A DNA stretch of 64,000 nt from G965261775 sp965261775 (GTDB taxonomy: Bacteria; Pseudomonadota; Gammaproteobacteria; Eutrophobiales; Eutrophobiaceae), in the NCBI GenBank assembly GCA_965261775.1, contig OZ253477.1, positions 2,108,001 to 2,172,000 on the forward strand, written 5' to 3'. Under the pieces are notes generated by a model that did no database searches, was not told the DNA's origin, and saw only the letters and a program-made list of their open reading frames with translations. Positions 37,714 through 47,493 of the stretch are shown piece after piece (the first letter of the stretch is position 1; every line of letters starts with the position of its first letter). The position numbers were made by a program, and so were the translations under genes.

Positions 37714-39912
37714 CTACTTCACCAAAAACCTGGTTTTTTCAATTTTGGCAATTTGCTGTTTTCCACGCCATACAGTTGCTTGCACTTCATGATTGCCTTT
37801 TTGCAAAGGCCAGGAATATTTCCCTCCCTGAGCGGTGATCTCTTTACCATCAATCTCCCATTTCACCGTTTCAGCATCTGAAATGCCTTGTATGTAAAAC
37901 TCAAAGGCTTGTGAATCAGCCGGAACTCTGGGGTCGTAGGCTATGTGTAGTCCATGTGCTGGTCTACGCAAACGTATTGATGGTTTAGAACTGGCAATTT
38001 GTGTTTTTACCTTGGGCGTGATGCTTGGTGCAAACCATTCTGTGTAGGTCTCACACAGCTGATTGTCAGACTTAAGTTGTTTCGTATCAACGCATAAATC
38101 ATGCTTCACCAGCTTCTTATGGATAGACAGAGGTCTGGTCTTCTGGTGCTTGTTTAACTCTGAAAAAACACTTCTTAAGAGCAAAGCCGGGCCTGTAGAA
38201 CCAGTAATTCCATCCGTTGGTTGTTGATCCAGGTTCCCCATCCATACACCCACAGTGTAACGATAGTTGAATCCTACGGCCCAACTATCCCTGTAATCAC
38301 TTGATGTGCCTGTTTTTACGGCGGTTTGTATTGGAAAATTAAGCACGCTGTATTCGCCGAATTCTAACTCTCTTGCGTCCGGATCAGATAAGATATGACC
38401 AACCAATGAGGCAATTTCTGGCGACAGTACGTGGTGTGATGATCCAGTGTGTAGACCATCAGAAAATAAGGTAAGTGGATGGAACATGCCCCTGCCCGCT
38501 ATAGCTGCATATGCCTGCACTAACTCATAAAGCGTCACCTCTCCATTCCCAAGCGCAATACCATCACCATAAAAGTTGGGATGGTTGTTCAGCCCTGTAA
38601 ATCCGAGATTATTTAAGTAACCGAGATAAGCTTCTGCTCCCACATATTGCAGCGTTTTAAGTGCAGGAATATTAAGTGAATTACCAAGTGCTTGCCGGAG
38701 TGTTACCGTCCCATAAAATGTGCGGCTATAGTTTTGGTAGGAATGCAGACCGTTACCTACGGATTCCGTCAATGGTGCATCATCAATAATGGTTGCGGCT
38801 GACCAACCTTTTTCCAGAGCGAGTGAATAGAGCAATGGCTTAAGAACCGATCCCGGTTGACGAGGTGTGGTTACAGCATCGATAAATCTTCCGGGGGTGT
38901 CCTCTGCATTCTTCCCGGCAACTGCCCATACCAGGATTTCTCCGGTTGTATGATCTACTGCGAGTACTGCACCATTATGTACTTTTTGAAACTTTAGATA
39001 ATTAAGCCTTCCGTCCAGCATAGTCTGGATACGTTGCTGTAATGTTCCATTCAGTGTGGTTTTTACATGTGGCCAGCCAGCGAGATGAAAAAGTGGATGA
39101 TTTTTAACGTACCGTACAAACTCGTTTGCATGAACAGACAGCTTAGGCTCTTCCAACTCAAATTTTTGCGCTGACAAACTGTTTTTTTCTTTCTCTGACA
39201 GCAGATCTTTTTCTATCAGTTGATCAGCTAAACGATTGATACCGGACTCAATTCTTTCAGTATCTTTCCATAAATCCAACCGGCCAGGTGCACGCACCAA
39301 CACAACTAATGCCAGCATTTCCTTTTTGCTTAGCGTATCCAAATCCCGATTAAAGTAATAACGCGCAGCTTGTACAATGCCTCTGCGATTAGCCGTATAA
39401 GGCACTTGGTTAACGTAAAACTCCAGCACTTCATTTTTGCTGAAATGTTTTCCTAGTTCTGTTGCCTCAAACCCCTCTAGCCAACGTGACCAGATCGTGC
39501 GTGGGCGCGGATGGATCATCCGTACGACTTGCTCTGTTATAGTGCTGGCTCCACGCACTCCTCTCATTGCTTTGATGTTTTTGAGTAAAGCGGAGCCTCT
39601 TGCCAGCCAATCCGGACCAGAATGCTTATAGAAGCGTTTGTCTTCGGAAATGATAAAGGCTGTTTTTAAGAATTCAGGAACCTGATGAAGCGCGATTGTA
39701 TCGTGGATATTCCAGTTGTTTTGATAGGTTGTGTTTAGCGGTTCGCCATGACGGTCAAGAATTTGAATGTGGTGACTATCAGAAAGAACAGTATGAAGAG
39801 ATTCTGGTGCAGGCTTTAGACTGGAGGTTGTATAACAGGCTAGTGTAGCAGCGACGATTACCGTTACTGCTGCTAAAATTACAAAAAACCTTTTCCATTT
39901 TAGTATTTTCAT
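37714..39912 (-). CDS. pbpC: Penicillin-binding protein 1C
   Basis: 732 residues. One N-terminal membrane helix, a glycosyltransferase (GT51) domain with the catalytic Glu in ISEDKRFYKHSG and GASTITEQVVRM, a transpeptidase domain with SVLK (in RQPGSVLKPL), SLN and KTGTSSDYRDSW, and a C-terminal BiPBP domain. It polymerises murein in the periplasm. Here it follows an alpha-2-macroglobulin gene, the classical partner, and is thought to work in repair after wall attack. The ATG overlaps the stop of the broken DUF1287 gene. Its stop meets lysozyme fragment L1. Confidence 0.93.
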   Translation of the reverse strand: MKILKWKRFFVILAAVTVIVAATLACYTTSSLKPAPESLHTVLSDSHHIQILDRHGEPLNTTYQNNWNIHDTIALHQVPEFLKTAFIISEDKRFYKHSGPDWLARGSALLKNIKAMRGVRGASTITEQVVRMIHPRPRTIWSRWLEGFEATELGKHFSKNEVLEFYVNQVPYTANRRGIVQAARYYFNRDLDTLSKKEMLALVVLVRAPGRLDLWKDTERIESGINRLADQLIEKDLLSEKEKNSLSAQKFELEEPKLSVHANEFVRYVKNHPLFHLAGWPHVKTTLNGTLQQRIQTMLDGRLNYLKFQKVHNGAVLAVDHTTGEILVWAVAGKNAEDTPGRFIDAVTTPRQPGSVLKPLLYSLALEKGWSAATIIDDAPLTESVGNGLHSYQNYSRTFYGTVTLRQALGNSLNIPALKTLQYVGAEAYLGYLNNLGFTGLNNHPNFYGDGIALGNGEVTLYELVQAYAAIAGRGMFHPLTLFSDGLHTGSSHHVLSPEIASLVGHILSDPDARELEFGEYSVLNFPIQTAVKTGTSSDYRDSWAVGFNYRYTVGVWMGNLDQQPTDGITGSTGPALLLRSVFSELNKHQKTRPLSIHKKLVKHDLCVDTKQLKSDNQLCETYTEWFAPSITPKVKTQIASSKPSIRLRRPAHGLHIAYDPRVPADSQAFEFYIQGISDAETVKWEIDGKEITAQGGKYSWPLQKGNHEVQATVWRGKQQIAKIEKTRFLVK

Positions 39913-40499
39913 TTCGCTTCATATCGATAATGTCCAGTGATCTCGTAAGCAAAAAGCATATCTTCAATCTGTGCCCCTTGACCAATATTATGGACGATCA
40001 AAGGAGTTCCTGATTCAGATTTCTTATCTGTGACAATGCCAATATGCGGAAGATCGCCTCCTGGCGTTAGATTCCACGTTACGATATCACCTGCCAGGCA
40101 TTCGGGTTTTTGGTAACTGCCATCTCTTTACCATGCCTGGAGAAGAATACCCTGAGGTCAGGCACACGCCTGTGATCGATGTTTGTATCAGGTCGTTTAA
40201 GCCCCCATTTCTTTGGATAAAGATGGAAATTTGCTTTCATATCTTCATGAACGTCACGCTGTAAATCAACGCCGAGCTACTCTGTAGCTGCGTACAATCA
40301 CATCACTACAAACACCTGTGTTTTTAGGAGCATCCCCACCCGGATATTTGATCGAGTGGTAACTACCATCATAGGTTATATCAAGCTGTGTTCGTTCGAT
40401 TGCTGCGTCCGCTAATTTTTTGGCAAACGAAACTTCAGCGCTCGCACTATGTAAGAAAAAGGAAAAATACAGGGCAAGAGCCAGAGTAGCTTTCATCAT
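39909..40499 (-). pseudogene. DUF1287 family gene broken by two frameshifts
   Basis: The N-terminal 70 residues (signal peptide, then YDGSYHSIKYPGGDAPKNTG) are in one frame to about 40280, where an extra base changes frame. The middle (KWGLKRPDTNIDHRRVPDLR) continues in the next frame to about 40100, and the rest (GGDLPHIGIVTDKKS to the end HYRYEAK) in a third. The full length and the ATGA overlaps with both neighbours show that it was a working gene in the operon. DUF1287 proteins are exported and of unknown enzyme activity. Sequencing error is possible, so the count of two shifts should be confirmed. Confidence 0.8.
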
Positions 40500-43400
40500 T
40501 TCTCACCTACCTTCAACGTTCCTGGCAGCCCTTTGCCGAAAACATCTGGATCATACATTTCCTCTGCATGAACCGGCATTTTGGTGAATTCACCTCCCGC
40601 AATGGCTTGTGCTGTGTAGGAGAGATGATAATTGCCCGCAGGCAGGTAATCAGAATAGAAGCGCACCGCATTATGTCGAAGTTCTTTATAATAAAAACTC
40701 CAGCGCGATACGTTGAAATGATGCCAGTCATCAAACTGGAACCACCACGAACCTCCTGCCGCCTGGAATTCACCTTGATCGGCATCCACGGTAGAAGCGG
40801 TGGCTAAATCACGATTTACTGGTTCCAACCCTCCCGGCACAGGATCGTCCACAACCACAAAGTTACGGGCAGTTGGCAGCGAAACATAAATATCAACGCG
40901 AACCAACTCTCCGCGTTTGATTTCACCTGGGTTATTTAGCAGAACCCACTGATCATTTCTTTCAACGCTATATTCTTTGCGGATATCAATTCCAGCATTT
41001 AGGCGGTTGGCATGGTCATCTAGTGGAGCATAGCTCATGCGCGTGGCATAATAGAGCCTGCCATCACCACTTTTGGATATATTAACGCTACGCTTCGCAC
41101 CAGGATCATCCTTTGTGATCGGGCGATTTAATGTCACCGCATTATCACGTAAATCCTTGAAACTCGCTTTTCCCAGGCTCTCTTTATCCATTTTTACAGA
41201 CACGCGCATATTTGGTTTTACGTTTTCATAGATGCGCGAATAATTGATCAAACTATTCATGCAAAAGATGTTCTCCTGCGTATTTTCCCAATGATCGCGA
41301 TTGCCTCGTGTCTGCGTGATACTGCGTACCAGTTTGAACGGCACATCCCCAACGAGTGATGTTCCGGTTTTATCCTCGCCGTATTTTGTTATCGCAGATA
41401 ATACTCCGCAATTGCTTCTCAAAGGAGTAGCGAGGATACGTGCGTAACTATCATCCAGTTCTTCGTTAAAACTGAATTTGCCACCAGATTGATGGGAATG
41501 AGCAAGGATACTGTCCGTCGCTTCTTTTGCAATATCCTCTGCGCCATCTACTTTCAGTGTAGCTTGCAGGTAATGTGCTTTACCGAACAGACTCATATAC
41601 TGAACGTGTGAACGGTAACGCTCTAAATCGTTCAGGCTGACTTTTCCATGCTCTGCTAATGCCGCAAGCGCTACTGCACGTACGGTAGAAGACATGCCTC
41701 GTGAGTAGAAGGTTGGCACAACATCCTTTCGAAGCAACCGCTCAAGATAAGCATGAAGTTTTGACTCTACCGCTTCCGGCACATCATGACCGCTGTCGCG
41801 TAACCAATTAAATGCAAGTGCTGTGTAGGCGCTCAAATATGGGCTGACATATTGATCCCTCGGGATGAAATAGACCATACCACCATTTGGAGCTTGATAG
41901 TTGGCTGCTTGTTTTAGAATATCATTTGGCAAGGTGTTGCTTGCGTCCCACTCCAGGTCATCAGGCAGGTAATCGCGCAGATTCTGGTAATGTGAAGCCA
42001 TCACGCCTTTAGAAAGCTTCTGTTCCCAGGAGGTGTAAGGATAATCCCGGATATAGCGGAAAGCGCCATCCATATTACCGATGACAGAAGGTGAAAGCAC
42101 GACGGATACATCCCCTGCATCTGGATATATCTTTTCAGGAAATTGAAGTGATTCACTCACGCTGTTTTCCGTGGTGGTGCCATAATTGGCAGCAGTTTCA
42201 AGTGAGCGGCGCTTGTGAATCGGCAGCGTATGTTTAATGCTATCTCCGTCAATGGAATCCTCTGCTGTCGCAGTAAATGTAATAGTGCCTGTTTCAGTAT
42301 CTCTACTATGTGGTAGATTCACGGAAGAAACAGGCATGTAAATAGTCTGGCGCTTATAGGGTTCCAGGCGCACTGTTTCAGAAAATGGTTTTGCAGGTTT
42401 TACATTGCCTTTTGTATCAATGGTTACCGTAATATCCCTTGGTTTATCTGTGCGGTTCATCACGCTAAATCCGGCTTGAAAGGTATCTCTTTCGGTTACC
42501 TGGTTTGGCATGACAGGGCGAATTTCTGTCGGACGGTTAACCTTAAAGGTTGTGTTTCCAAGCCCCATACGGTCGGTAGGCGTGACAGCAAATGCTAATA
42601 TTCTCCAGCCTGTTAGATTATCAGGCACTTCAAAATTGATGGTCGCCTTACCATGTTTGTCAGGCTTGATAGAAGGATTCCAGTAGCTCACATATTTGAA
42701 GAGAGAACGCATACTGATGTCTGCGCCGCCATCACCACCGGGATTAGCTCCTTTCTTTTCAAATTTCTGCCTTCCTGTCAGCCGTGTCAGCAAGTTATAG
42801 TTACGTAAGTCCAAACCATCGAGTTTGTAGAAACCCGCGTAAGGATCAAAGTAGGTTTTACCACCTTGTATCAAGTCTAGAACTGCTTCATCCAATACGG
42901 CCACGGCTATTTCAATTTTCTCATTCTTATCTTTATGCTTTGGCTCTGCATGGATGGTCACTGTGACCGTATCACGAGGTTTGTACACTTCTGCATCGGT
43001 TTTTACAGATACATTGATTTGCTTATATGGGTCTTTCACCGGCACTTTGACATAGCCAATCTTGAAAGCTGGTTTTCCCAGATCAATTTGCCCCATTGCC
43101 GGAGGTGGAGTATCTACACGCGGTGAAGTGACAATAGCGGATAGATAAAATCCCGGCATAAAGTCTTTTTCGATATCAAACTCAATCACCGGTGTGCTGC
43201 CTTCCAGCTCCTGCACCCATGATTTCAGGACACCGTAACGTTCAATCGAAATAAGCGCTTTGGCTCCCGGATATGGATTCTTGACTAAATAACGGGCTTT
43301 ATCGTTGATATTATATTCTGTCTTTTCGGGAATAATCTGTAGAGAATTATCATTCGGAGAACGCCATATAACACGACCTTTACCCGCGACCCACGCCCTG

Positions 43401-46400
43401 GTTTCAGTCGAATGTGCATTACCCCTGGTATCTTTTATAGTAGCCGTGATTTTATAGGTTCCTGGCTCTTCAGGAGTAAAGTTACAAATGAGAGGTTCGG
43501 TTTTAGAAGTGCCTTCACAATTCCCTGCTGCAATCCATTCATCAATATAATTGGTCAGATATGCGTTACCTGCACCTTTGACCTTCGCTGCCCTGGTTTG
43601 TAGCCACTCTACTTTTAATATGACATCTGTGTTTGCAGTTGGCGTTCCACGTTCATCAACTACGATATATTTGATCTGGGCCGGCTTATCCTCTTCATAC
43701 AGCCACTTTGTGTGCTTTAAGCCCACCAAACGGTTCACGGCAACGTAGTTTGCGCGGCTGCTTGCTGTAATATATTTGCCTCGATCATCTCGTACCGCGC
43801 TTTCAACAGTCAAACGGCCAAAAACAATATCCTCTTCAGGCAGTTTGAAATTGTGTCTGGCTTCACCTTTATCCCCAATATTATCAACTTTTTGGAAGAC
43901 CCTTTTTGATCGCCTTTGTTTGTAAGTATCAAACGTAAAGCCACTCGCAACAGGATGTCTGGATGAAAAATAGGTTGCTTTTAACGTAGCGGTAATTCTG
44001 GTTTCCGCATCGGTATATGCGCCACCAGAGTGAAGTTTTGCGCTGCTGGATATTTCCACTTCTTCTCCCGGATGGAAGAGGTCACCACTGAGACTGTTAA
44101 CTACTTTAAACGGCGCGGGAGTAAAATCGCTGACCAAAACGCGCATCGGTTGCCAAGTGTAATCATCGGTGAAATCGCTCTTAAGTTTGAAACGATACCA
44201 GCCCACAGAGGCATTTTCTGGTACAGTATATTCACCGCTATAGCTACCGAATTCCGATAACGTAATATCCTTAATTTCGTGTGCGGTTTTCCCTGTTGGA
44301 TCAATGATCTCTAGCGTGTAGGCTTTTCCTGGTGCTGGAACGTACGTGTCATTATCCTGATCGCGCACATAGATTTTGTACTGAATTGTGCCGCCTGCAC
44401 GGTATACACCTTGCGCCGTCGTTCCCCACGTATGGATATGCCCATATTTCTTTTTTGTTCTGGCCCAGACCGTATTGTTAGAAGCACGGTAAGTGCTAAC
44501 CTCAAAACGTCGTTCCAGAGGCATGATCGCCATTTCACCAGCTTTATCAACCCGTACGAACAGGCGATCACAATCATCCTGATTTCCGCCATAACACCAG
44601 CTAAACAAATCCAGCTCAGGGTCTAACTCATGCGTGCCTTTCAGTGATACTAGGCCTGATGTATCGGTTTTCCCTTTATCCAATGATTTGAAATTGGCAG
44701 AAAGCTCGCTGATTTTATCCTTGTATATCTGTACACGTGCATTCTTTACAGGCTCACCGGTTGCTAAATCTGTTACCCAGACAAGCGTATTATAATGACC
44801 GATTTTAACGTGCAGTTGATATGGACTAACAGACGCAAACAGAATGTGTTCCCCAGGGTGCCTGGCTACATGCGGTTGGGTATCAATCGCGCCATAAATC
44901 GCTCCACTCTTATCTCCCAGCATTTCCCTGACGTGCATAGGGATAGCAAACTGTATATCCTGGGCTTTAGCGACATCTACATTCAGCGATTGGTCGCTTT
45001 TCGCACCATCAGCGGTGAGCTTTTTGTAATCGAATGTCACACTATCAAGATTGGTGACATAAAGGGGAACGTCTGAGTCTATTTGTTCCTCAAGCACAGC
45101 CGTGCGATGCACTAACTCAAAATTAGGAACGCGATGGTCAGTAAAGAAGGTAAGGTCTATCGGCTTCTTTAGTGTACGTCCAAATTCATCTTCCAGATCA
45201 GATGGTTGCACCTCAGCAAACCAGGATTTTACTTTATCAATGGCGCCTGAATCAGCCTGCCTGGTCTTGAGTGTATAGGTCTGTGCTGCTTTTAATCGTT
45301 CAGGCAACCAAACGTTATAGCGTGCACCTTTCTTGTGAGCACGTTTCAGGTTTGAATAATCTCTGTGATTAACCCATGGGTCATAATCCTTTCTGCCTCC
45401 AGCCAGATCCGGGTGGATAAGGACATTGTTTTTTATCTGTGATTTCACTACAGGTGTGGAAAAAGAAAGAGCCGTCCCTTTCAGTGGATTACATTTTCCA
45501 ATTTCATGGCGGTTTTCTTTTGTGATTAGTATTTTTTCGCCATCATTCTTTGTACAGGTTACACCAAGAAACGCAAATTCCGGGAAGGTATGAAAATTTA
45601 CCACCGTTCTATCTTCAACGCCTGTTTCCTTACCCAATGCAGAAACAAGCCCGGGAGTAACCTTAAGATCAACACTGGCATCAAGCGGTAGCTCTTTTCC
45701 AGGAGAAACAAGCCATATTCTCCGAGCTTCCTCTCCCTCTATCTCTCTTGGATCGTCATCACTTTTTGATGTATGACTTCCTTCACCAAAATCCAGTACA
45801 TAACTTTCACCCGGAACAACGATATAACGGGGGTTCTGTCGGTCATTTGGGTCTTTCTCAACTTTTATGTCATGCGTGATATATGCCTTACCCGCTCCAG
45901 CCTTGTGATATGTAAACGCAATATGTTCCTCTACGGACGATTTGCTGACTGATTGGTTAAAAGTCAGCCTGACAACAGGTGTTCCAGGACTTTGCCAGTT
46001 GCTAAACCTGGCATATCTTACTTGTGGGCGTTGCGTGATAAACTCATGCGTATACGCTTCGTCGATCGTGGCACCATCTTCGGCACGTATGCCTGGATTC
46101 ATGGTGATGGTGTACTTTGTTGCTTCTTTTAACTTATTCTTGTCATCCAGCTGACAAGCAAGGCTACTGGTATTCAGCCAACGCCACTGGCAGTTCAGTT
46201 CAGGTGCAATATCTACGGAAATTTCGCTGTCGTTGCGTTCCATTCTGCCAATTGGAACAACAGGGCGGTTAAACTGGAATACAATTTGCTTTCCAGCAGC
46301 GACATCTTCTCCGCCTGGTGTCACGCGATTTACATTTAACTGTTTATGCTCATTAAAATCAGCAGATTCGAACGCCGCAAACCTTGACTGCGCAAATAAT

Positions 46401-46435
46401 GCCGCTAATATTGCAAGTGCAATGGTTTTTTTCAT
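40496..46435 (-). CDS. Bacterial alpha-2-macroglobulin, thioester-less (YfaS type)
   Basis: 1,979 residues from the ATG at 46435, which yields the signal peptide MKKTIALAILAALFAQSRFA; a TTG 36 bases earlier is in frame. MG-type beta domains fill the N-terminal 1,100 residues, followed by the A2M domain (SYWNPSIKPDKHGKATINFE) and the helical TED region. At the thioester site, near residue 1,470, the sequence reads YPYTSWEQ, where active forms have CLEQ, so the reactive Cys is missing. It should trap or restrain proteases in the periplasm without a covalent link. The operon with DUF1287 and PBP1C supports a wall-defence role. Confidence 0.92.
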   Translation of the reverse strand: MKKTIALAILAALFAQSRFAAFESADFNEHKQLNVNRVTPGGEDVAAGKQIVFQFNRPVVPIGRMERNDSEISVDIAPELNCQWRWLNTSSLACQLDDKNKLKEATKYTITMNPGIRAEDGATIDEAYTHEFITQRPQVRYARFSNWQSPGTPVVRLTFNQSVSKSSVEEHIAFTYHKAGAGKAYITHDIKVEKDPNDRQNPRYIVVPGESYVLDFGEGSHTSKSDDDPREIEGEEARRIWLVSPGKELPLDASVDLKVTPGLVSALGKETGVEDRTVVNFHTFPEFAFLGVTCTKNDGEKILITKENRHEIGKCNPLKGTALSFSTPVVKSQIKNNVLIHPDLAGGRKDYDPWVNHRDYSNLKRAHKKGARYNVWLPERLKAAQTYTLKTRQADSGAIDKVKSWFAEVQPSDLEDEFGRTLKKPIDLTFFTDHRVPNFELVHRTAVLEEQIDSDVPLYVTNLDSVTFDYKKLTADGAKSDQSLNVDVAKAQDIQFAIPMHVREMLGDKSGAIYGAIDTQPHVARHPGEHILFASVSPYQLHVKIGHYNTLVWVTDLATGEPVKNARVQIYKDKISELSANFKSLDKGKTDTSGLVSLKGTHELDPELDLFSWCYGGNQDDCDRLFVRVDKAGEMAIMPLERRFEVSTYRASNNTVWARTKKKYGHIHTWGTTAQGVYRAGGTIQYKIYVRDQDNDTYVPAPGKAYTLEIIDPTGKTAHEIKDITLSEFGSYSGEYTVPENASVGWYRFKLKSDFTDDYTWQPMRVLVSDFTPAPFKVVNSLSGDLFHPGEEVEISSSAKLHSGGAYTDAETRITATLKATYFSSRHPVASGFTFDTYKQRRSKRVFQKVDNIGDKGEARHNFKLPEEDIVFGRLTVESAVRDDRGKYITASSRANYVAVNRLVGLKHTKWLYEEDKPAQIKYIVVDERGTPTANTDVILKVEWLQTRAAKVKGAGNAYLTNYIDEWIAAGNCEGTSKTEPLICNFTPEEPGTYKITATIKDTRGNAHSTETRAWVAGKGRVIWRSPNDNSLQIIPEKTEYNINDKARYLVKNPYPGAKALISIERYGVLKSWVQELEGSTPVIEFDIEKDFMPGFYLSAIVTSPRVDTPPPAMGQIDLGKPAFKIGYVKVPVKDPYKQINVSVKTDAEVYKPRDTVTVTIHAEPKHKDKNEKIEIAVAVLDEAVLDLIQGGKTYFDPYAGFYKLDGLDLRNYNLLTRLTGRQKFEKKGANPGGDGGADISMRSLFKYVSYWNPSIKPDKHGKATINFEVPDNLTGWRILAFAVTPTDRMGLGNTTFKVNRPTEIRPVMPNQVTERDTFQAGFSVMNRTDKPRDITVTIDTKGNVKPAKPFSETVRLEPYKRQTIYMPVSSVNLPHSRDTETGTITFTATAEDSIDGDSIKHTLPIHKRRSLETAANYGTTTENSVSESLQFPEKIYPDAGDVSVVLSPSVIGNMDGAFRYIRDYPYTSWEQKLSKGVMASHYQNLRDYLPDDLEWDASNTLPNDILKQAANYQAPNGGMVYFIPRDQYVSPYLSAYTALAFNWLRDSGHDVPEAVESKLHAYLERLLRKDVVPTFYSRGMSSTVRAVALAALAEHGKVSLNDLERYRSHVQYMSLFGKAHYLQATLKVDGAEDIAKEATDSILAHSHQSGGKFSFNEELDDSYARILATPLRSNCGVLSAITKYGEDKTGTSLVGDVPFKLVRSITQTRGNRDHWENTQENIFCMNSLINYSRIYENVKPNMRVSVKMDKESLGKASFKDLRDNAVTLNRPITKDDPGAKRSVNISKSGDGRLYYATRMSYAPLDDHANRLNAGIDIRKEYSVERNDQWVLLNNPGEIKRGELVRVDIYVSLPTARNFVVVDDPVPGGLEPVNRDLATASTVDADQGEFQAAGGSWWFQFDDWHHFNVSRWSFYYKELRHNAVRFYSDYLPAGNYHLSYTAQAIAGGEFTKMPVHAEEMYDPDVFGKGLPGTLKVGEK

Positions 46436-46514
46436 AAGCCATTTCAGTATTTTAAATTTATTTCCAAGCAATGCTAGAATAGGACAAGTGCTTGTAATTT
46501 ACAAACTTGTCTCA

Positions 46515-46851
46515 TTATTTTTTTGCCAGCATCCGTGCCATGTGTAGCACATTATCTTTAGTAGCGCGATTGTGGATAAGGTTGTAAGCTTCCAGCAAGT
46601 GAATGTTACGGTTGTCACCCTCCAACAAAATAGAGTAATGAGCCTCTTCGAAAACTCTTTGATATCCGTGTGAGTAAGGGTAGCGATGCTATTCAAGGCA
46701 ACGGCTGGAATTTTTTCTTTCCCCTTTTCATAATTACGGATGGAACCTGGCTTGATAGCCAGCCCATGTAGATGCTGCATTTTTTTGCACAGTGATTTGA
46801 CCGTATATCCCGCTTTGATGCGGTGAAGCCTGATATTTTCTCCTACATTGT
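46515..46851 (-). pseudogene. XRE-family HTH regulator, frameshifted copy
   Basis: The region GENIRLHRIKAGYTVKSLCK then NYEKGKEKIPAVALNSIA matches the intact gene at 63537-63899, with about three-quarters base identity by eye. One base is missing near 46640, after TDIKEF, so the C-terminal third is out of frame; the original end LHMARMLAKK is still readable in the other frame. The 5' end runs into unrelated DNA at about 46851 and has lost its start. It lies upstream of the macroglobulin operon on the same strand. Confidence 0.8.
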
Positions 46852-47040
46852 GGTGTATCACAGCAGCCTTAAAGGGGTAGGGAACAGCCACACGGCTTTT
46901 GCCAGCGATGTGCGCGATTTCATGCGGTTGTTGTCTGGCACAACGGACGCGCCAGCCCGGGAAAACGAAAAGGCGAAGAAACAGGAACGCGCGACGCCGG
47001 GCATTGCACAACTTACCAGCTTGCAGACGGCGGTGCAGAA
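46852..47040 (+). other. Unidentified GC-richer fragment joined to the csrA 3' end
   Basis: On the + strand an open frame (SHTAFASDVRDFMRLLSGTT, later ATPGIAQLTSLQTAVQNA) runs without a stop into the duplicated csrA tail AEIYERIK. It has no visible start and is unlike its AT-richer surroundings. I do not recognise the protein; it looks like a piece of a phage or plasmid gene cut at the repeat junction. Confidence 0.4.
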
Positions 47041-47122
47041 TGCAGAGATTTATGAACGGATAAAGTAAGCAGAGTCACAAGATGACCCTTGTCATCCCCA
47101 GGTAACAACGTAATCAGTATAT

Positions 47123-47164
47123 TATCGATCCCGGCCCGGTTTTTTTTCCGGGCCGGGATCGATA
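47123..47164 (+). terminator. Perfect 17-bp hairpin of the duplicated csrA terminator
   Basis: TATCGATCCCGGCCCGG pairs fully with CCGGGCCGGGATCGATA around eight T. The resident copy at 35734 has two mismatches in the outer stem, so this copy appears closer to the ancestral form. Confidence 0.65.
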
Positions 47165-47209
47165 AAGCACGCTATTCTCTGTTACGTAACGGCCCTGGAT
47201 TACGTTTTT

Positions 47210-47301
47210 GGAGAGATGGCCGAGTGGCTGAAGGCGCTCCCCTGCTAAGGGAGTATACGGTCTATCCCGTATCGAGGGTTCGAATCCCTCTCTCTCCGCC
47301 A
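47210..47301 (+). tRNA. tRNA-Ser (anticodon GCT), second copy
   Basis: All 92 bases are identical to the copy at 35811-35902, so it should be functional. It is a full gene rather than only a 3' remnant, unusual for an integration product. Confidence 0.95.
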
Positions 47302-47337
47302 TTGACTTAAAACGAACTTTCATACCAGCCGTCGACT

Positions 47338-47439
47338 CTGCGCCGTAAGACCAACCGTGAAGAACATGGTGAAGTACCGGAGCAGTTCATGCGCTGGACC
47401 TGGGTTGCTGAGGCTGCACCATATATTGCGAGTTTGTGA
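47338..47439 (+). pseudogene. Phage GH24 lysozyme 3' fragment, copy L2
   Basis: Starts at CTGCGCCGTAA and encodes LRRKTNREEHGEVPEQFMRW, then an internal loss of about 12 codons (the GGRKLKGL segment), then AEAAPYIASL and a stop. It is of the same subtype as L3 and follows the tRNA-Ser flank directly. The RND permease gene ends 54 bases further on, on the other strand. Confidence 0.78.
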
Positions 47440-47493
47440 GCTTTTAAACATCCTCTTTACAACCTTTTTGATTGATTTACCGCTTATTGACCT

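Larger units (their letters stand above)
47041..47324 (+). repeat. Direct repeat copy 2 (csrA 3' end, hairpin, tRNA-Ser, flank)
   Basis: 284 bases matching 35643-35925. The csrA part ends early because CAA has become TAA after AEIYERIK. After CGAACTTTCATA the sequence departs from copy 1 and joins lysozyme fragment L2, exactly as in the third tRNA-derived copy at 54129. Confidence 0.92.

Noticed and set aside
40268..40499. 77-residue exported protein after the macroglobulin gene as a gene in its own right
   Set aside because: It is the first part of the DUF1287 gene; the rest can be read in the other two frames to an ATGA overlap with pbpC.
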